Source: a virus. Taken from it: a DNA stretch of 29,383 nt. The stretch covers positions 1 to 29,383 of IMG/VR virus record IMGVR_UViG_3300013004_000013; one strand, given 5' to 3'. Each line of letters opens with the position of its first letter. Position 1 is the first letter of the stretch. Under the pieces are notes generated by a model. That model did not search any database, was not told where the DNA came from, and saw only the letters and a program-made list of their open reading frames with translations. Of this stretch, positions 1-6,794 are shown piece by piece. Both the position numbers and the translations under genes were made by a program.

Positions 1-123
1 CACCTTCCTCGACAGCCTTGAGGCGCTCCTGGCTCACCGCGGTGATCGACTTAGCCATGGCCTCGAATGAAACGCCTGTCTGGTTAGCTAGGATCTGCAG
101 ACGCTGCACGTCGTCGGTGCTGA
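1..123. repeat. Direct terminal repeat, left copy
   Basis: These 123 bases are identical to the last 123 bases of the window. They lie inside the tape-measure reading frame, which continues in frame across the join, so the repeat is best read as the overlap of a circular or circularly permuted assembly, not as a biological duplication. The unit genome is therefore 29,260 bp. Confidence 0.95.
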
Positions 124-334
124 CGTTGAGTTGCTCAGACAGGTCTCCGATGGCGTCGGCTGTTTGAACCACCTTGGCAGCAAAAGCACCCACCGCGGCC
201 ACAGACAAGGCGGCGCCGAGTTGTCCGCTGATGGAGTTGCGGAACTTGTCGGTCAGGCTCGACGCCCTTTTCAGGCCTGTCTCATAGGCCGCGCCATCGA
301 GGCCTAGCTTTGCGATGAGTGAGAAGATCGCCAT
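1..334 (-). CDS. Tail tape-measure-like protein, N-terminal part (continues at window end)
   Basis: The ATG at 334 begins MAIFSLIAKLGLDGAAYE, a typical opening of phage tape-measure proteins (a short beta-rich start, then GLDGAAYETGLKRA followed by long helices). A hydrophobic stretch, GALSVAAVGAFAAK, falls near residues 40-55. Joined across the ends to 28599-29260 the protein has 331 residues, which is short for this role (lambda gpH is over 850). It starts 3 nt after the stop of the G-position gene and is followed by distal-tail genes, as expected for the protein that sets tail length. Function is inferred from position, helical content and the N-terminal pattern. Confidence 0.75.
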   Translation of the reverse strand, partial: MAIFSLIAKLGLDGAAYETGLKRASSLTDKFRNSISGQLGAALSVAAVGAFAAKVVQTADAIGDLSEQLNVSTDDVQRLQILANQTGVSFEAMAKSITAVSQERLKAVEEG

Positions 335-337
335 GGT

Positions 338-904
338 TCAGTTGGTCAGTGTTGCCTGCTCCTGAGCATAACGCCACAAGGCGTCGTTGTCGCTATTCCA
401 CAGCTCGACATGTCCCTGCATTTCGGCATGAGTAAGGAACATCCGTTCCGCATCCATGACTGGCATTCTAAGCACAGTGTCTTCGGTGAATCCGATTCCT
501 ACAAGCCCGACCAGGATCCGCTCGGGCCATGGCATTGCCGGTTTTTTACTTCGACCACATGGCTCCCGTAAAACTTCAGGGCAGTCGGACTGGTCTCCAA
601 TCCATTCCTGCATGGTCTGGCATTCTTTGATCAAGTCAGACTTGATGATCCGACGGCGCATCATTCGGATCGGAATCCATCGGAAGATTGACTCCATGGC
701 CTTGACCGACTCCTGAGCGTCCTGGCTGCACACAATCACGGCCTCCACTAGGTCGTTGGCGGTGGCTTGTCCGCCGTGAACGAATGGGGAGCCGAGTCGG
801 TGCAATAGGATAGCGTGCCCGACAGCAAAAGGCTCCATTCGGAGCCCCATGACCACCGGGCAGGGCTTGGCTGTCGCCGTCAGGATGTCGGCCAGTTGGC
901 TCAC
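338..904 (-). CDS. Tail assembly chaperone-like protein (gpG position)
   Basis: A 188-residue protein lying between the major tail protein and the tape measure, the place where siphophages keep the tail assembly chaperone. I start it at GTG 904, which overlaps the stop of the tail-tube gene as GTGA; the longer open frame upstream to 1018 is an Arg/His-rich shadow of that gene. It begins MSQLADILTATAKPCPVVMG and contains FAVGHAILLHRLGSPF, a pattern I associate loosely with phage proteins at this position. No separate T-like extension or frameshift signal is visible, because the tape-measure ATG follows 3 nt after the stop. Family assignment is by position only. Confidence 0.6.
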   Translation of the reverse strand: MSQLADILTATAKPCPVVMGLRMEPFAVGHAILLHRLGSPFVHGGQATANDLVEAVIVCSQDAQESVKAMESIFRWIPIRMMRRRIIKSDLIKECQTMQEWIGDQSDCPEVLREPCGRSKKPAMPWPERILVGLVGIGFTEDTVLRMPVMDAERMFLTHAEMQGHVELWNSDNDALWRYAQEQATLTN

Positions 905-1380
905 AGGGCGGTGGCGGCGCCGGTGACGGTGATGTTGGTGTACCGCTTCAAGGTGATCGTGCCAGTGGCCTTGCCGGTGGCAGTGGTCTTGATGGAACCA
1001 CCGCCGGCGTAGATCCAACGGTTGCCGGTGGCGGCATTGATGGCGTCGACGTATCCGCCGACCTCAATCACCGGGGCTCCAGAGATGACGCAAGTGCCAT
1101 TCACATCAGGCAATGCGGCAGACAATAGCGCATTGGCCACGCTGGTCGTGTTTGCAGGAATGAAATTAACGGTCAGCGTCAGCCGGTTGTTGTAGCCGAT
1201 GTGACCAACAACCTCGCCGGAGCTGTTCCGAACCTCTTCGGTGTCGGCCTCGTGCGTGATGTCGTACGACTCCATATCGGGCGAGACGTACCCGGTGACG
1301 ACGAGGGCGCCCGCGGCGTCATAGAGAGCCAGGGTGGCCGGTGAACCGAAAATGTATTTGCTGCCTTGAGTGTTAGCCAT
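901..1380 (-). CDS. Major tail tube protein (gpV position)
   Basis: A 159-residue, Thr/Val/Gly-rich protein, predicted mostly beta from its alternating pattern, with text such as GYVSPDMESYDITHEADTEEV and repeated short Thr/Gly segments at the C terminus. It sits between a tail-terminator-like gene and the chaperone/tape-measure pair, the normal place of the tail tube subunit. The leader just before the ATG is A/C-rich (ACCACACATG) with no Shine-Dalgarno sequence. A gap of 12 nt separates it from the upstream gene and it overlaps the next start by 4 nt. I see no Ig-like C-terminal extension. Assignment rests on synteny, size and composition. Confidence 0.7.
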   Translation of the reverse strand: MANTQGSKYIFGSPATLALYDAAGALVVTGYVSPDMESYDITHEADTEEVRNSSGEVVGHIGYNNRLTLTVNFIPANTTSVANALLSAALPDVNGTCVISGAPVIEVGGYVDAINAATGNRWIYAGGGSIKTTATGKATGTITLKRYTNITVTGAATAL

Positions 1381-1392
1381 GTGTGGTTTGGG

Positions 1393-1875
1393 TTAGAGGG
1401 TTGCCGAACAGTACAGAGTGAAGGTCCTGGTGAACGTCCTGGACCGATTAGAGATTGAGGCCGCCCCAAAGTCTAGAGGGGCTGCGAACTGGGCCGTAAA
1501 CGGGCCGCTGGCGTCGTTTGATGGAGCATTAAGGGCGGAGGCCCCGGAGTCGTCAAAGAGCGGCAGGATCCGATTGTCGAGCACCTGGACGGTGGTCAGC
1601 ACATCAGCCTCGTCGGTATCGTCGGCAGATAGCTGAAGTTCGACGGAAACCTCAACCTCGTTTGTGAGGTCGACACGTTGAACAGGCCGCGCGGAGTTGG
1701 TCGAGACAACCAGCCTCGGGAAGTTGGGCATGACATCCTGCTCGTCCGGGTCGTCATAGAGACCGCGGCTGTAGGATGTCAGGCAGGTGGGCGTTCCGGC
1801 GCCGGAGGCCGACCAGTCGGCGGCTGCCAGGTAGTCTGCTACGGCCTTCTCTGCTCTGAGTGCGACGGCGTTCAT
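1393..1875 (-). CDS. Tail terminator-like / minor tail protein (gpU position)
   Basis: This 160-residue protein begins with a helix (MNAVALRAEKAVADYLAAADW), followed by FPRLVVSTNSARPVQR and a beta segment VEVSVELQLSADDTDEADV. That helix then paired strands layout is usual for tail-terminator or tail-completion proteins in siphophages. It overlaps the upstream gene by ATGA and lies directly before the tail-tube gene, matching lambda order Z-U-V. The protein would cap the growing tail tube and contact the neck. No catalytic motif is seen, and I cannot separate U-like from other small neck families by sequence alone. Confidence 0.6.
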   Translation of the reverse strand: MNAVALRAEKAVADYLAAADWSASGAGTPTCLTSYSRGLYDDPDEQDVMPNFPRLVVSTNSARPVQRVDLTNEVEVSVELQLSADDTDEADVLTTVQVLDNRILPLFDDSGASALNAPSNDASGPFTAQFAAPLDFGAASISNRSRTFTRTFTLYCSATL

Positions 1876-2669
1876 TTTATGGCGATACCGTTGTCCTCTA
1901 GTACCTTGCCGTTGGCAAGCATGGCCTCGGTCATGTGATTTGTGAGCTCGATCAGCTCGTCGTCCATGGCCTTCTGCATGGCCTGGTTGTAGATCGTTGC
2001 CACCCGGTTGTATTGGTTGTCGGCCACGCCAGCGGTCATGACCACCGAGGCTGTTGGGTTGAAGCCGGGAACCGCTTGAATACCTCGGGCCTTGGTGCCC
2101 TTGTGAACGGCGACGTTCTCCTCGGGCAGGCCGTACTGATTAGCCAAGGCCACAAGAGCGGCGTTTGTTTTCTTGGGCGCCTTGTAGCCTGCAGGCTTTG
2201 ACAGTGGCTTCCACTTCGGGCTTTGAAACTGGGTAAAACCTCGGTTGTAGATCCGGATGATCTTTACAACACCGGAGCGCAAATAGCCGACTGAGCCGAT
2301 AGCTTTCCGCATCAGGGCCGAGGCTGCCGCTTTCATCTCCTCACCGTAGAGACCGCGGCGGCCTGCCTTGGCTTCGCGCGCCTGGGCGATCAGGTGCACC
2401 CGACGAAGCAATCGGGACTTGCCGATGCGCTTGCCGGTTTTCTTGCTCTTACGGTTCACATCGCCGAGGGGCTTGCCTAGGTAGTCGGCAATCCGGCGCC
2501 GTTCTTGTCCCGGGCTCTTAGGCGGCACCAGGACGAACAACCGAACCATCAGGAAAAAGAACCGGGCGTTGATCGCCTTGTGAAGGTCTCGGCTGGTCGA
2601 CAGCAGATAGGCCTTCATTGCCGCATCGAAGCGGCTGGAATCCACCGTCATGTTGACGACAGGCCTCAC
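1872..2669 (-). CDS. Minor tail/neck protein, gpZ or HK97 gp10-like position
   Basis: A 265-residue basic protein. The start chosen is GTG 2669, which overlaps the upstream stop as GTGA; an ATG at 2651 six codons later is an alternative, and the open frame to 2792 is a shadow. It has an N-terminal helical segment (SSRFDAAMKAYLLSTSRDLHKAINAR), then a Lys/Arg-rich middle (NRKSKKTGKRIGKSRLLRRV) and a C-terminal helix ending in the coupling ATGA. Size, basic character and position between the FII-like and U-like genes fit proteins that join head and tail. Precise family is not certain. Confidence 0.6.
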   Translation of the reverse strand: MRPVVNMTVDSSRFDAAMKAYLLSTSRDLHKAINARFFFLMVRLFVLVPPKSPGQERRRIADYLGKPLGDVNRKSKKTGKRIGKSRLLRRVHLIAQAREAKAGRRGLYGEEMKAAASALMRKAIGSVGYLRSGVVKIIRIYNRGFTQFQSPKWKPLSKPAGYKAPKKTNAALVALANQYGLPEENVAVHKGTKARGIQAVPGFNPTASVVMTAGVADNQYNRVATIYNQAMQKAMDDELIELTNHMTEAMLANGKVLEDNGIAIK

Positions 2670-3121
2670 CGGGTTTTCGCTCCTAGTTCGAGGCTGTAGT
2701 AGGCGCCAGATGCATCCACACGGCAGGACAGGATCCGGAGGGTCCGGCCTTGGTACACCAGTGTGCGGCCGACCACCGGCCGCGGCTTGCAAAAGGTCAG
2801 GGCGATTCGGTCGGTGTTTTCCTGGAGCAGATAGTAGCCGTCCTCCTTGAGCAGCCTCGAGAACTCGGTGCCTTGATCTAGGGTGTACAGCGTGGTGTCC
2901 ATCGTAACCAGCGTGCTGTCACAGGTCTTCCAATCGCTGAACTTGACCAGGATCCGGGATGCCACGTTGTCCTGGAAGCCACCAGCCACCGGGGTGTTGG
3001 CATCTGTGACCATGGCCGGGATGCACCGGATCGACGAGCCTTCCCAGATGAACATCGGCGCCCCCAGCATCTGCTGGAGCACCGTCATGCCCTGCTGGAG
3101 ACTGGAGCCGATGATGGTCAT
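2666..3121 (-). CDS. Head-tail joining-like protein (gpFII position)
   Basis: A 151-residue protein between a fibre-like gene and the Z-like gene. It has internal strands such as ASRILVKFSDWKTCDS and a C-terminal hairpin VYQGRTLRILSCRVDASGAYYSLELG. This kind of C-terminal beta unit, with a short turn and a final strand, is common in small head-tail adaptors. Its stop overlaps the next start (GTGA), and its own ATG follows the upstream TAA with no gap. The role as adaptor between portal ring and tail is inferred from order only; no diagnostic motif was recognised. Confidence 0.5.
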   Translation of the reverse strand: MTIIGSSLQQGMTVLQQMLGAPMFIWEGSSIRCIPAMVTDANTPVAGGFQDNVASRILVKFSDWKTCDSTLVTMDTTLYTLDQGTEFSRLLKEDGYYLLQENTDRIALTFCKPRPVVGRTLVYQGRTLRILSCRVDASGAYYSLELGAKTR

Positions 3122-3622
3122 TTAGGCGGTGAAGTAGGTGCCGGAGATTACGATGCGGCTGGTTGCCTGTAGGTGCCCGGCCAGGCTGGTCGAGTCCCCG
3201 TTGTCGTAGTGGTACAGAGCGGCGTAGGATGTGCCGCCGACAGCTTTTCCGATCACTGCGGTCTTGGCTTGGTTGGTGGCATTGTCCAACCAGATGGCCA
3301 GGGCAGCGTCGTAGGACACGGGATCCGGCAGACTGATTCGCAAGTCGCCGGTGGCGGATCCGGTCACCGAGTTGACCGTGATGTCCACGGTGAAGGTGGC
3401 CACAAAACCGATTGCCGTGTGACGGGCTGTATTGATGGTGAAGCTGTAGGTTCGACCGCCGCCGGAGTCCGTCAGCGTCGGCACCCAGGTCGACGGGGCT
3501 ACCAGCGGGAGCGCGGCGTAGATCTCGTCGAAGTTGTCGTTTAGCTTCTGGCCGGCGCCCCGGAGCGTGTCCCCGGTGTTGTCGTTGGCGATGGTGCCGA
3601 TGTTGATGATTTGCTGGGCCAT
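3122..3622 (-). CDS. Fibre/decoration-type structural protein
   Basis: A 166-residue protein whose N terminus contains INIGTIANDNTGDTLRGAG and LNDNFDEIY. This motif is frequent at the start of appendage and fibre proteins in aquatic phages and usually marks a short trimerising or attachment module. The rest is Ser/Thr/Gly-rich and beta-like (GRTYSFTINTARHTAIGFVATFTV). The ATG follows the upstream stop by one base (TGATATG), so it is probably translationally coupled to the lysis-like cassette. It is likely a virion surface or tail-tip component. Receptor and exact place in the particle cannot be told. Confidence 0.6.
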   Translation of the reverse strand: MAQQIINIGTIANDNTGDTLRGAGQKLNDNFDEIYAALPLVAPSTWVPTLTDSGGGRTYSFTINTARHTAIGFVATFTVDITVNSVTGSATGDLRISLPDPVSYDAALAIWLDNATNQAKTAVIGKAVGGTSYAALYHYDNGDSTSLAGHLQATSRIVISGTYFTA

Positions 3623-3623
3623 A

Positions 3624-3845
3624 TCAGTTTTTAGGCAGGACGTACCAGCCGGCAGGCAGCGTCACCTTGGACGGCCCCACCAGCTTCTTGTCTTTGTCGA
3701 ATCCGTACACACTGGCCTTCACCGGCTTGGCCAGCATCACTGGATCACCGGAAGGGACCAGGACCACCTTCGCCACCTGGCAGCCCAGGCAGGTCAGCAA
3801 TGCGATCAGCCAGATCGCTCTTGAGGGCCTCGGGAGCTTTGCCAT
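3624..3845 (-). CDS. Small exported lipoprotein-like protein of the lysis cassette
   Basis: A 73-residue protein from ATG 3845 (ATG 3854 would add three residues). It has a basic N terminus, a hydrophobic segment AIWLIALLTCLGC, then a short polar domain (VPSGDPVMLAKPVKASVYG) ending in LPAGWYVLP. The Cys after LG could be the lipidated residue, although the -3 position is Cys and not the usual Leu. Short lipoproteins with an 'epitope-like' GDPV...VKA...LPxGWY pattern are, to my memory, common near phage holins and may serve as outer-membrane spanins. It overlaps the 57-codon gene 3745-3918 in another frame, an arrangement that recalls Rz/Rz1. Confidence 0.6.
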   Translation of the reverse strand: MAKLPRPSRAIWLIALLTCLGCQVAKVVLVPSGDPVMLAKPVKASVYGFDKDKKLVGPSKVTLPAGWYVLPKN

Positions 3846-3918
3846 GTTGCACATCGGTGGGGGGTGTTTCTCGGAACCAGTCGAGCAGGGCCTTCAGGAT
3901 CTGGTAGATCCAGTTCAC
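3745..3918 (-). CDS. 57-residue cassette protein overlapping the lipoprotein gene
   Basis: This short frame starts at GTG 3918, overlapping the holin-like stop as GTGA, and ends at TGA 3745-3747. It begins MNWIYQILKALLDWFRE, an amphipathic rather than fully transmembrane segment, then APEALKSDLADRIADL and a Gly/Pro-rich tail. About 100 nt overlap the lipoprotein gene in a different frame, so the tail may be constrained by that gene. Small Trp-rich proteins of this kind are often seen beside holins, but a function is unknown. Coupled start and placement make it likely to be real. Confidence 0.5.
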   Translation of the reverse strand: MNWIYQILKALLDWFRETPPTDVQHGKAPEALKSDLADRIADLPGLPGGEGGPGPFR

Positions 3919-4112
3919 TCGGACTTCTTGATCTCGAGCTTCTCGGTGGCGTCCTTAGCCATGACCAAGCCGATGCCGGCAGAGATGGCAGCAATGGTGG
4001 CCGTCGGGTCTACCGAGGTGGTCGGGTCACCGTCGAAGATGGCCTTCAAGGCCCCACCGACTGCGACGAGGATGGCTCCGATACCGGCGAGAGTTGTCTT
4101 GGTGTTTTTCAT
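3915..4112 (-). CDS. Holin-like small membrane protein (two hydrophobic segments)
   Basis: From ATG 4112 the protein has 65 residues: MKNTKTTLAGIGAILVAVGG opens a first hydrophobic segment (residues 7-26), a short polar loop with DGDPTTSVDPT follows, then a second segment, IAAISAGIGLVMA (residues 40-53), and a charged C-terminal tail DATEKLEIKKSE. Size, two membrane segments and charged tail fit a small holin or antiholin. It shares ATGA with the upstream 58-codon membrane protein and GTGA with the downstream gene. Small proteins with this GIGAI...GP..T..A.......G.GLVMAKD layout are widespread in phages and bacteria, so holin function is an inference. Confidence 0.6.
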   Translation of the reverse strand: MKNTKTTLAGIGAILVAVGGALKAIFDGDPTTSVDPTATIAAISAGIGLVMAKDATEKLEIKKSE

Positions 4113-4285
4113 TTCTTGAAGAAGAGCTTGTAGGCGCCGTAGAGCGCACAGATCAGACCAACCACAGCAGTAGCCAGTCGGACCCAATCGGTCAGCACCG
4201 GGATGAACGATGCCGCGGTAGCACCAGCAGCGGCTGCAAGTGAGATGATCGGGCCGTTGGTTCCTGCGTGGTTGGTCGCGTCCAT
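4109..4285 (-). CDS. 58-residue membrane protein, holin-like
   Basis: The ATG at 4285 follows the leader AACACAATG and the frame ends at TGA 4109-4111, overlapping the next ATG. The protein starts MDATNHAGTNGPIISLAAAA, has a polar break at LTDWVR, then a clear C-terminal membrane segment LATAVVGLICALYGAYKLFF and ends in KK. The first Ala-rich part may be a second, weaker membrane helix. With the 65-residue neighbour it forms a pair of tiny membrane proteins, as expected for a holin/antiholin or pinholin system, but which is which cannot be decided. Confidence 0.6.
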   Translation of the reverse strand: MDATNHAGTNGPIISLAAAAGATAASFIPVLTDWVRLATAVVGLICALYGAYKLFFKK

Positions 4286-4289
4286 TGTG

Positions 4290-4439
4290 TTACTCAGGCT
4301 TGGATTGGGCAGCGTTGACGATGATATCGACCAGCGGCAGAGCGGCCTTCGCGTTGGCGATTCCGCCAGCCTTCACGGCGATGTCGATGAGCTGGAGCAG
4401 TTGGTTGGCCTGCTCCTGAGTGAGTTCGATCTTGATCAT
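4290..4439 (-). CDS. Small helical protein upstream of the holin-like pair
   Basis: A 49-residue protein beginning MIKIELTQEQANQLLQLIDI and continuing AVKAGGIANAKAALPLVDII. It looks like two short amphipathic helices and no membrane segment. The ATG follows the previous stop by one base (TGATATG). Short proteins with this opening are common in phage genomes next to tail or lysis genes, with no known function. The longer frame upstream (to 4493) is a shadow of the preceding gene. Confidence 0.55.
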   Translation of the reverse strand: MIKIELTQEQANQLLQLIDIAVKAGGIANAKAALPLVDIIVNAAQSKPE

Positions 4440-4440
4440 A

Positions 4441-4860
4441 TCAGGCGGCAGTGTCGGAAACGACTGGCTCCTCCGCAACCAAAACCGGCTCAACCTGAGG
4501 CAACATCGGAGGCACGATCATCTCGGGCTGGGGCGGAGGAACCGGCGGTAACCACGGCAGCGGCAGACTCACCACGGGCGGGTTGATCTGGTTTTCGATC
4601 TGCGCGGTGACGTTCGCTTCGATGGCGGTCTTATCAACACCGTTCTCGTAGCACCAGCTCAAGACTTGATCCTGCGTCAGATCCTCGTATGGCGTGAACG
4701 AACCGCTCGGCGGAGCGAACGAGCATGAGCCGTAGCAAGTTCCGCTGAACGATTCCTGCGAGCCGTTGCAACGCCAGTCGGCGGTGATGACGACATCGGT
4801 GAGAGTGCCTTCGACTTTGCGGACGAGAAGGCGTTCGATGATCCAAGAGAGGGTAATCAT
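4441..4860 (-). CDS. Conserved tail-fibre-associated protein (DUF7936-like)
   Basis: A 139-residue protein. Its first 80 residues have the layout of small phage proteins often found just after tail fibres: a beta strand (MITLSWIIERL), LTDVVITADWRCNGSQESFSG, a glycine/serine turn, then FTPYEDLTQDQVLSWCYENG, where 'FTPYEDLTQxQVLxW' is the most recognisable signature. The last third is Pro-rich (LPWLPPVPPPQPEMIVPP) and ends in an acidic tail, unusual compared with the compact form of the family. It lies 6 nt after the fibre gene and is coupled to the next gene through TGATATG. A role in fibre assembly or attachment is only an inference. Confidence 0.6.
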   Translation of the reverse strand: MITLSWIIERLLVRKVEGTLTDVVITADWRCNGSQESFSGTCYGSCSFAPPSGSFTPYEDLTQDQVLSWCYENGVDKTAIEANVTAQIENQINPPVVSLPLPWLPPVPPPQPEMIVPPMLPQVEPVLVAEEPVVSDTAA

Positions 4861-4866
4861 GGGATA

Positions 4867-6054
4867 TTAGGCGAGGGTCAGGTTGGCAACACGGGTAACA
4901 CCATCGGAGCCGCGATAAGAGAAGCGGAGGTTGGTGTTGCTGGTGGCGTTGACGGTAAGCTGGCCGTTGGTGGTCAGCGTTGCGGGGGTGTTTGAAGACA
5001 ACAGAATCAGATTCCCGCTCGCATCGAGGGTCATTGCTGCCGTCGCGAATGTGGTAATCGGATTGTTCGCGGTTCCTGAAGCCGCAACAAACCATTGGTG
5101 AACGCCAGTCTGTAAATTGTAGTAAGTAGCTGGTCCGGTTCCCTTGTACTCCCAACGCGCATCGGTGTTGTCGAAGTAAGCGTTGTGGGTAATACCTCCG
5201 CTGAAAACGCCTAATCCGCCAGATACAATATCAACAGCTCTTACGCTAGATGTCCACGCACTCGGCGTAACCCCCACGCCGAGGTTTCCGGCGGAGTCGA
5301 TACGCATCCGCTCGGCAGAATTAACATAAAACACCAGCGGAATACTTGCTCCAGCATAGACCATTGCTGACGAATCAACCGTTCCGCCAATCATGTTGGC
5401 ACCGTCACCGAAAGCGGCCAGCGTAGATGTACCAGCGGTGTTGCTGACATAAAACGCGGCACTTTGCCCTGATCCACTTCCTCCACGAATGCGAGCGACG
5501 CACCCAGTGGAACTGACAACATCCAATTTCTGACCGGGAGACGCCCCCACGCCCAGCCCCGTGGAGTTCAAAGTCATGGCGGTGCCAGCGACTCCGCCGA
5601 CGTTGGACCAAGTGCAAACACCATCGTTCGCAATCTGGAAGCGATTCGCGGGAGAGCTAAGACCAGTGAAAACTTGGACGTTACCAGAATTATCAGCCCC
5701 AAGCGATGCGTAGTTGGTAGCGGAACCGTAATACAGATAAAGGAACTGATTGATCGACATCCTGATGTTTCCGCCAGAAACATGGAGAGTTTCAGCCGGA
5801 CTCGCCGTCCCAATACCCACCCGATTGTTCGCCGAATCCACCTTCAGCGTCGAGGTATCCACCGTCAGATCGCCGCTGATGGTGGCGCTGGCGAGGGTGG
5901 CGGATGGCGAACAAGCGAGGATGTTGTTGATCGAGATTCGCTTGGTATTCCCTGACGCTGGTGGCGTGTCTGACACATCCACAATAGGGATCATGTCATT
6001 GGCGGGATCGGCGGCGGTCAACGCCGTCAGTGCTGTAATCTTTGAATCTGCCAT
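4867..6054 (-). CDS. Tail fibre / receptor-binding protein
   Basis: A 395-residue protein starting MADSKITALTALTAADPAND, the classic N-terminal module of fibre proteins in environmental phages. The body carries repeated fibre motifs: RVGIGTASPAETLHVSG, ERMRIDSAGNLGVGVTPSAW and AMTLDASGNLIL, each a short beta repeat expected to trimerise. It ends TLTTNGQLTVNATSNTNLRF and a final strand. No C-terminal S74 intramolecular chaperone is seen, although the repeats resemble fibres that have one. The ATG sits one base after the upstream stop (TGATATG). It probably sets host adsorption together with the 924-residue tail protein; the receptor is unknown. Confidence 0.8.
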   Translation of the reverse strand: MADSKITALTALTAADPANDMIPIVDVSDTPPASGNTKRISINNILACSPSATLASATISGDLTVDTSTLKVDSANNRVGIGTASPAETLHVSGGNIRMSINQFLYLYYGSATNYASLGADNSGNVQVFTGLSSPANRFQIANDGVCTWSNVGGVAGTAMTLNSTGLGVGASPGQKLDVVSSTGCVARIRGGSGSGQSAAFYVSNTAGTSTLAAFGDGANMIGGTVDSSAMVYAGASIPLVFYVNSAERMRIDSAGNLGVGVTPSAWTSSVRAVDIVSGGLGVFSGGITHNAYFDNTDARWEYKGTGPATYYNLQTGVHQWFVAASGTANNPITTFATAAMTLDASGNLILLSSNTPATLTTNGQLTVNATSNTNLRFSYRGSDGVTRVANLTLA

Positions 6055-6055
6055 A

Positions 6056-6289
6056 TCAGTAAACGGTTAGAATGAATTTTCCGAGGTCTTCTTGTAAAAG
6101 GAAACTGGTCCCGTCCTCCAGCACTATGCTGTCGAAGGTTCCAAATGAAATGACGAGCTTGCTCACACCATCCTCTTGAAGAAGGAAGGTCTCGTCCTCT
6201 TGCAGAACATCCCTCCGCATGATCGGAGGCTCGGGCATGATCTGGCTTACAGATCGTGTCCTGTTGATTGATGTTCCGAGTGAAATCAT
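6056..6289 (-). CDS. Small protein with LQED repeats
   Basis: A 77-residue protein with internal repeats: DVLQEDETFLLQEDG near residues 27-41 and IVLEDGTSFLLQEDLGKF near residues 54-71. The 'L-E-D-G-x-x-x-L-L-Q-E-D' unit suggests a short beta-solenoid or linker. It is placed between a small structural protein and the fibre gene, so it could connect or tune the appendage. The start overlaps the previous stop (TAATG). No known domain was recognised. Confidence 0.55.
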   Translation of the reverse strand: MISLGTSINRTRSVSQIMPEPPIMRRDVLQEDETFLLQEDGVSKLVISFGTFDSIVLEDGTSFLLQEDLGKFILTVY

Positions 6290-6549
6290 TAGGCGCGAGC
6301 GTTAAACGCCACCACAGAGCCGCTGGAGATCTGGAAGCCGGTGATGTTGCCCACCAGCGGGAAACCAGCGGGAATCGTCTTGGATGTCCAAGTTCCGGCA
6401 ATGCGGTGTCCGGTGATCGACGTGAACACCGTCGGCTCAATCGGGATCAAGCCAGACCAAGCGCCGGTCTGCGCTGCGGTAGTGGTGAACAGCTCGAAGC
6501 CTTCTCGGCCCATGCTGTACTCGGTTGAAATGTCTGCTTGAACGGCCAT
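6289..6549 (-). CDS. Small structural protein, unknown (head decoration or spike candidate)
   Basis: An 86-residue protein starting MAVQADISTEYSMGREGFEL, then a run of likely beta strands (WSGLIPIEPTVFTSITGH, FPLVGNITGFQISSGSVVAF). Size and beta character fit decoration or spike modules, and it stands after the capsid gene and before the fibre group. It is preceded by a GC-rich hairpin with no Shine-Dalgarno motif (leader AAAAACAAAATG). Coupling to the next gene is through TAATG. No family name can be given. Confidence 0.55.
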   Translation of the reverse strand: MAVQADISTEYSMGREGFELFTTTAAQTGAWSGLIPIEPTVFTSITGHRIAGTWTSKTIPAGFPLVGNITGFQISSGSVVAFNARA

Positions 6550-6566
6550 TTTGTTTTTCGGTTAGA

Positions 6567-6596
6567 GGGGGCCCCGGCCGTATTACCGAGGCCCCC
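6567..6596 (-). terminator. GC-rich hairpin between head and fibre genes
   Basis: An inverted repeat GGGGGCC ... GGCCCCC, extended by CGG/CCG after one mismatch, with an 8-base loop. Read on the minus strand it follows the 58-codon capsid-distal gene and precedes gene 6289-6549. No T-run follows, so it may act as a partial terminator or RNA processing/stability element between highly expressed head genes and the fibre genes. Confidence 0.5.
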
Positions 6597-6606
6597 GGGT
6601 TGTGTG

Positions 6607-6783
6607 TTATCCTTTGCGAACTTTCGGTGCCAGGGCTCCCTGTATCCACAGGATGAGCTTGCCTCCTTCGGGAACGGTCGCGGTGTTGAAGGCGGTGCGC
6701 TGGAGAGACGCGTCGACTTCGGGACCAGCCAGCAATTTCGTTTTGCCGTTCTTGTCCACCGAGATGGTAGTTGCGAGACGCAT
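6607..6783 (-). CDS. 58-residue protein after the capsid gene
   Basis: The frame runs from ATG 6783 to TAA 6607-6609. It starts MRLATTISVDKNGKTKLLAG, then PEVDASLQRTAFNTATVPEG and ends in LWIQGALAPKVRKG. The pattern suggests strands with a basic C terminus. The start lies 11 nt after the capsid stop, and the gene is closed by the hairpin at 6567-6596. In many phages the gene after the capsid encodes a decoration or head-completion protein, but no such family was recognised here. Confidence 0.55.
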   Translation of the reverse strand: MRLATTISVDKNGKTKLLAGPEVDASLQRTAFNTATVPEGGKLILWIQGALAPKVRKG

Positions 6784-6794
6784 ATCCGTTTGGA

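Noticed and set aside
905-1018. N-terminal extension of the chaperone-like gene
   Set aside because: His/Arg-rich residues are a shadow of the tail-tube gene; the GTGA-coupled start at 904 is better.
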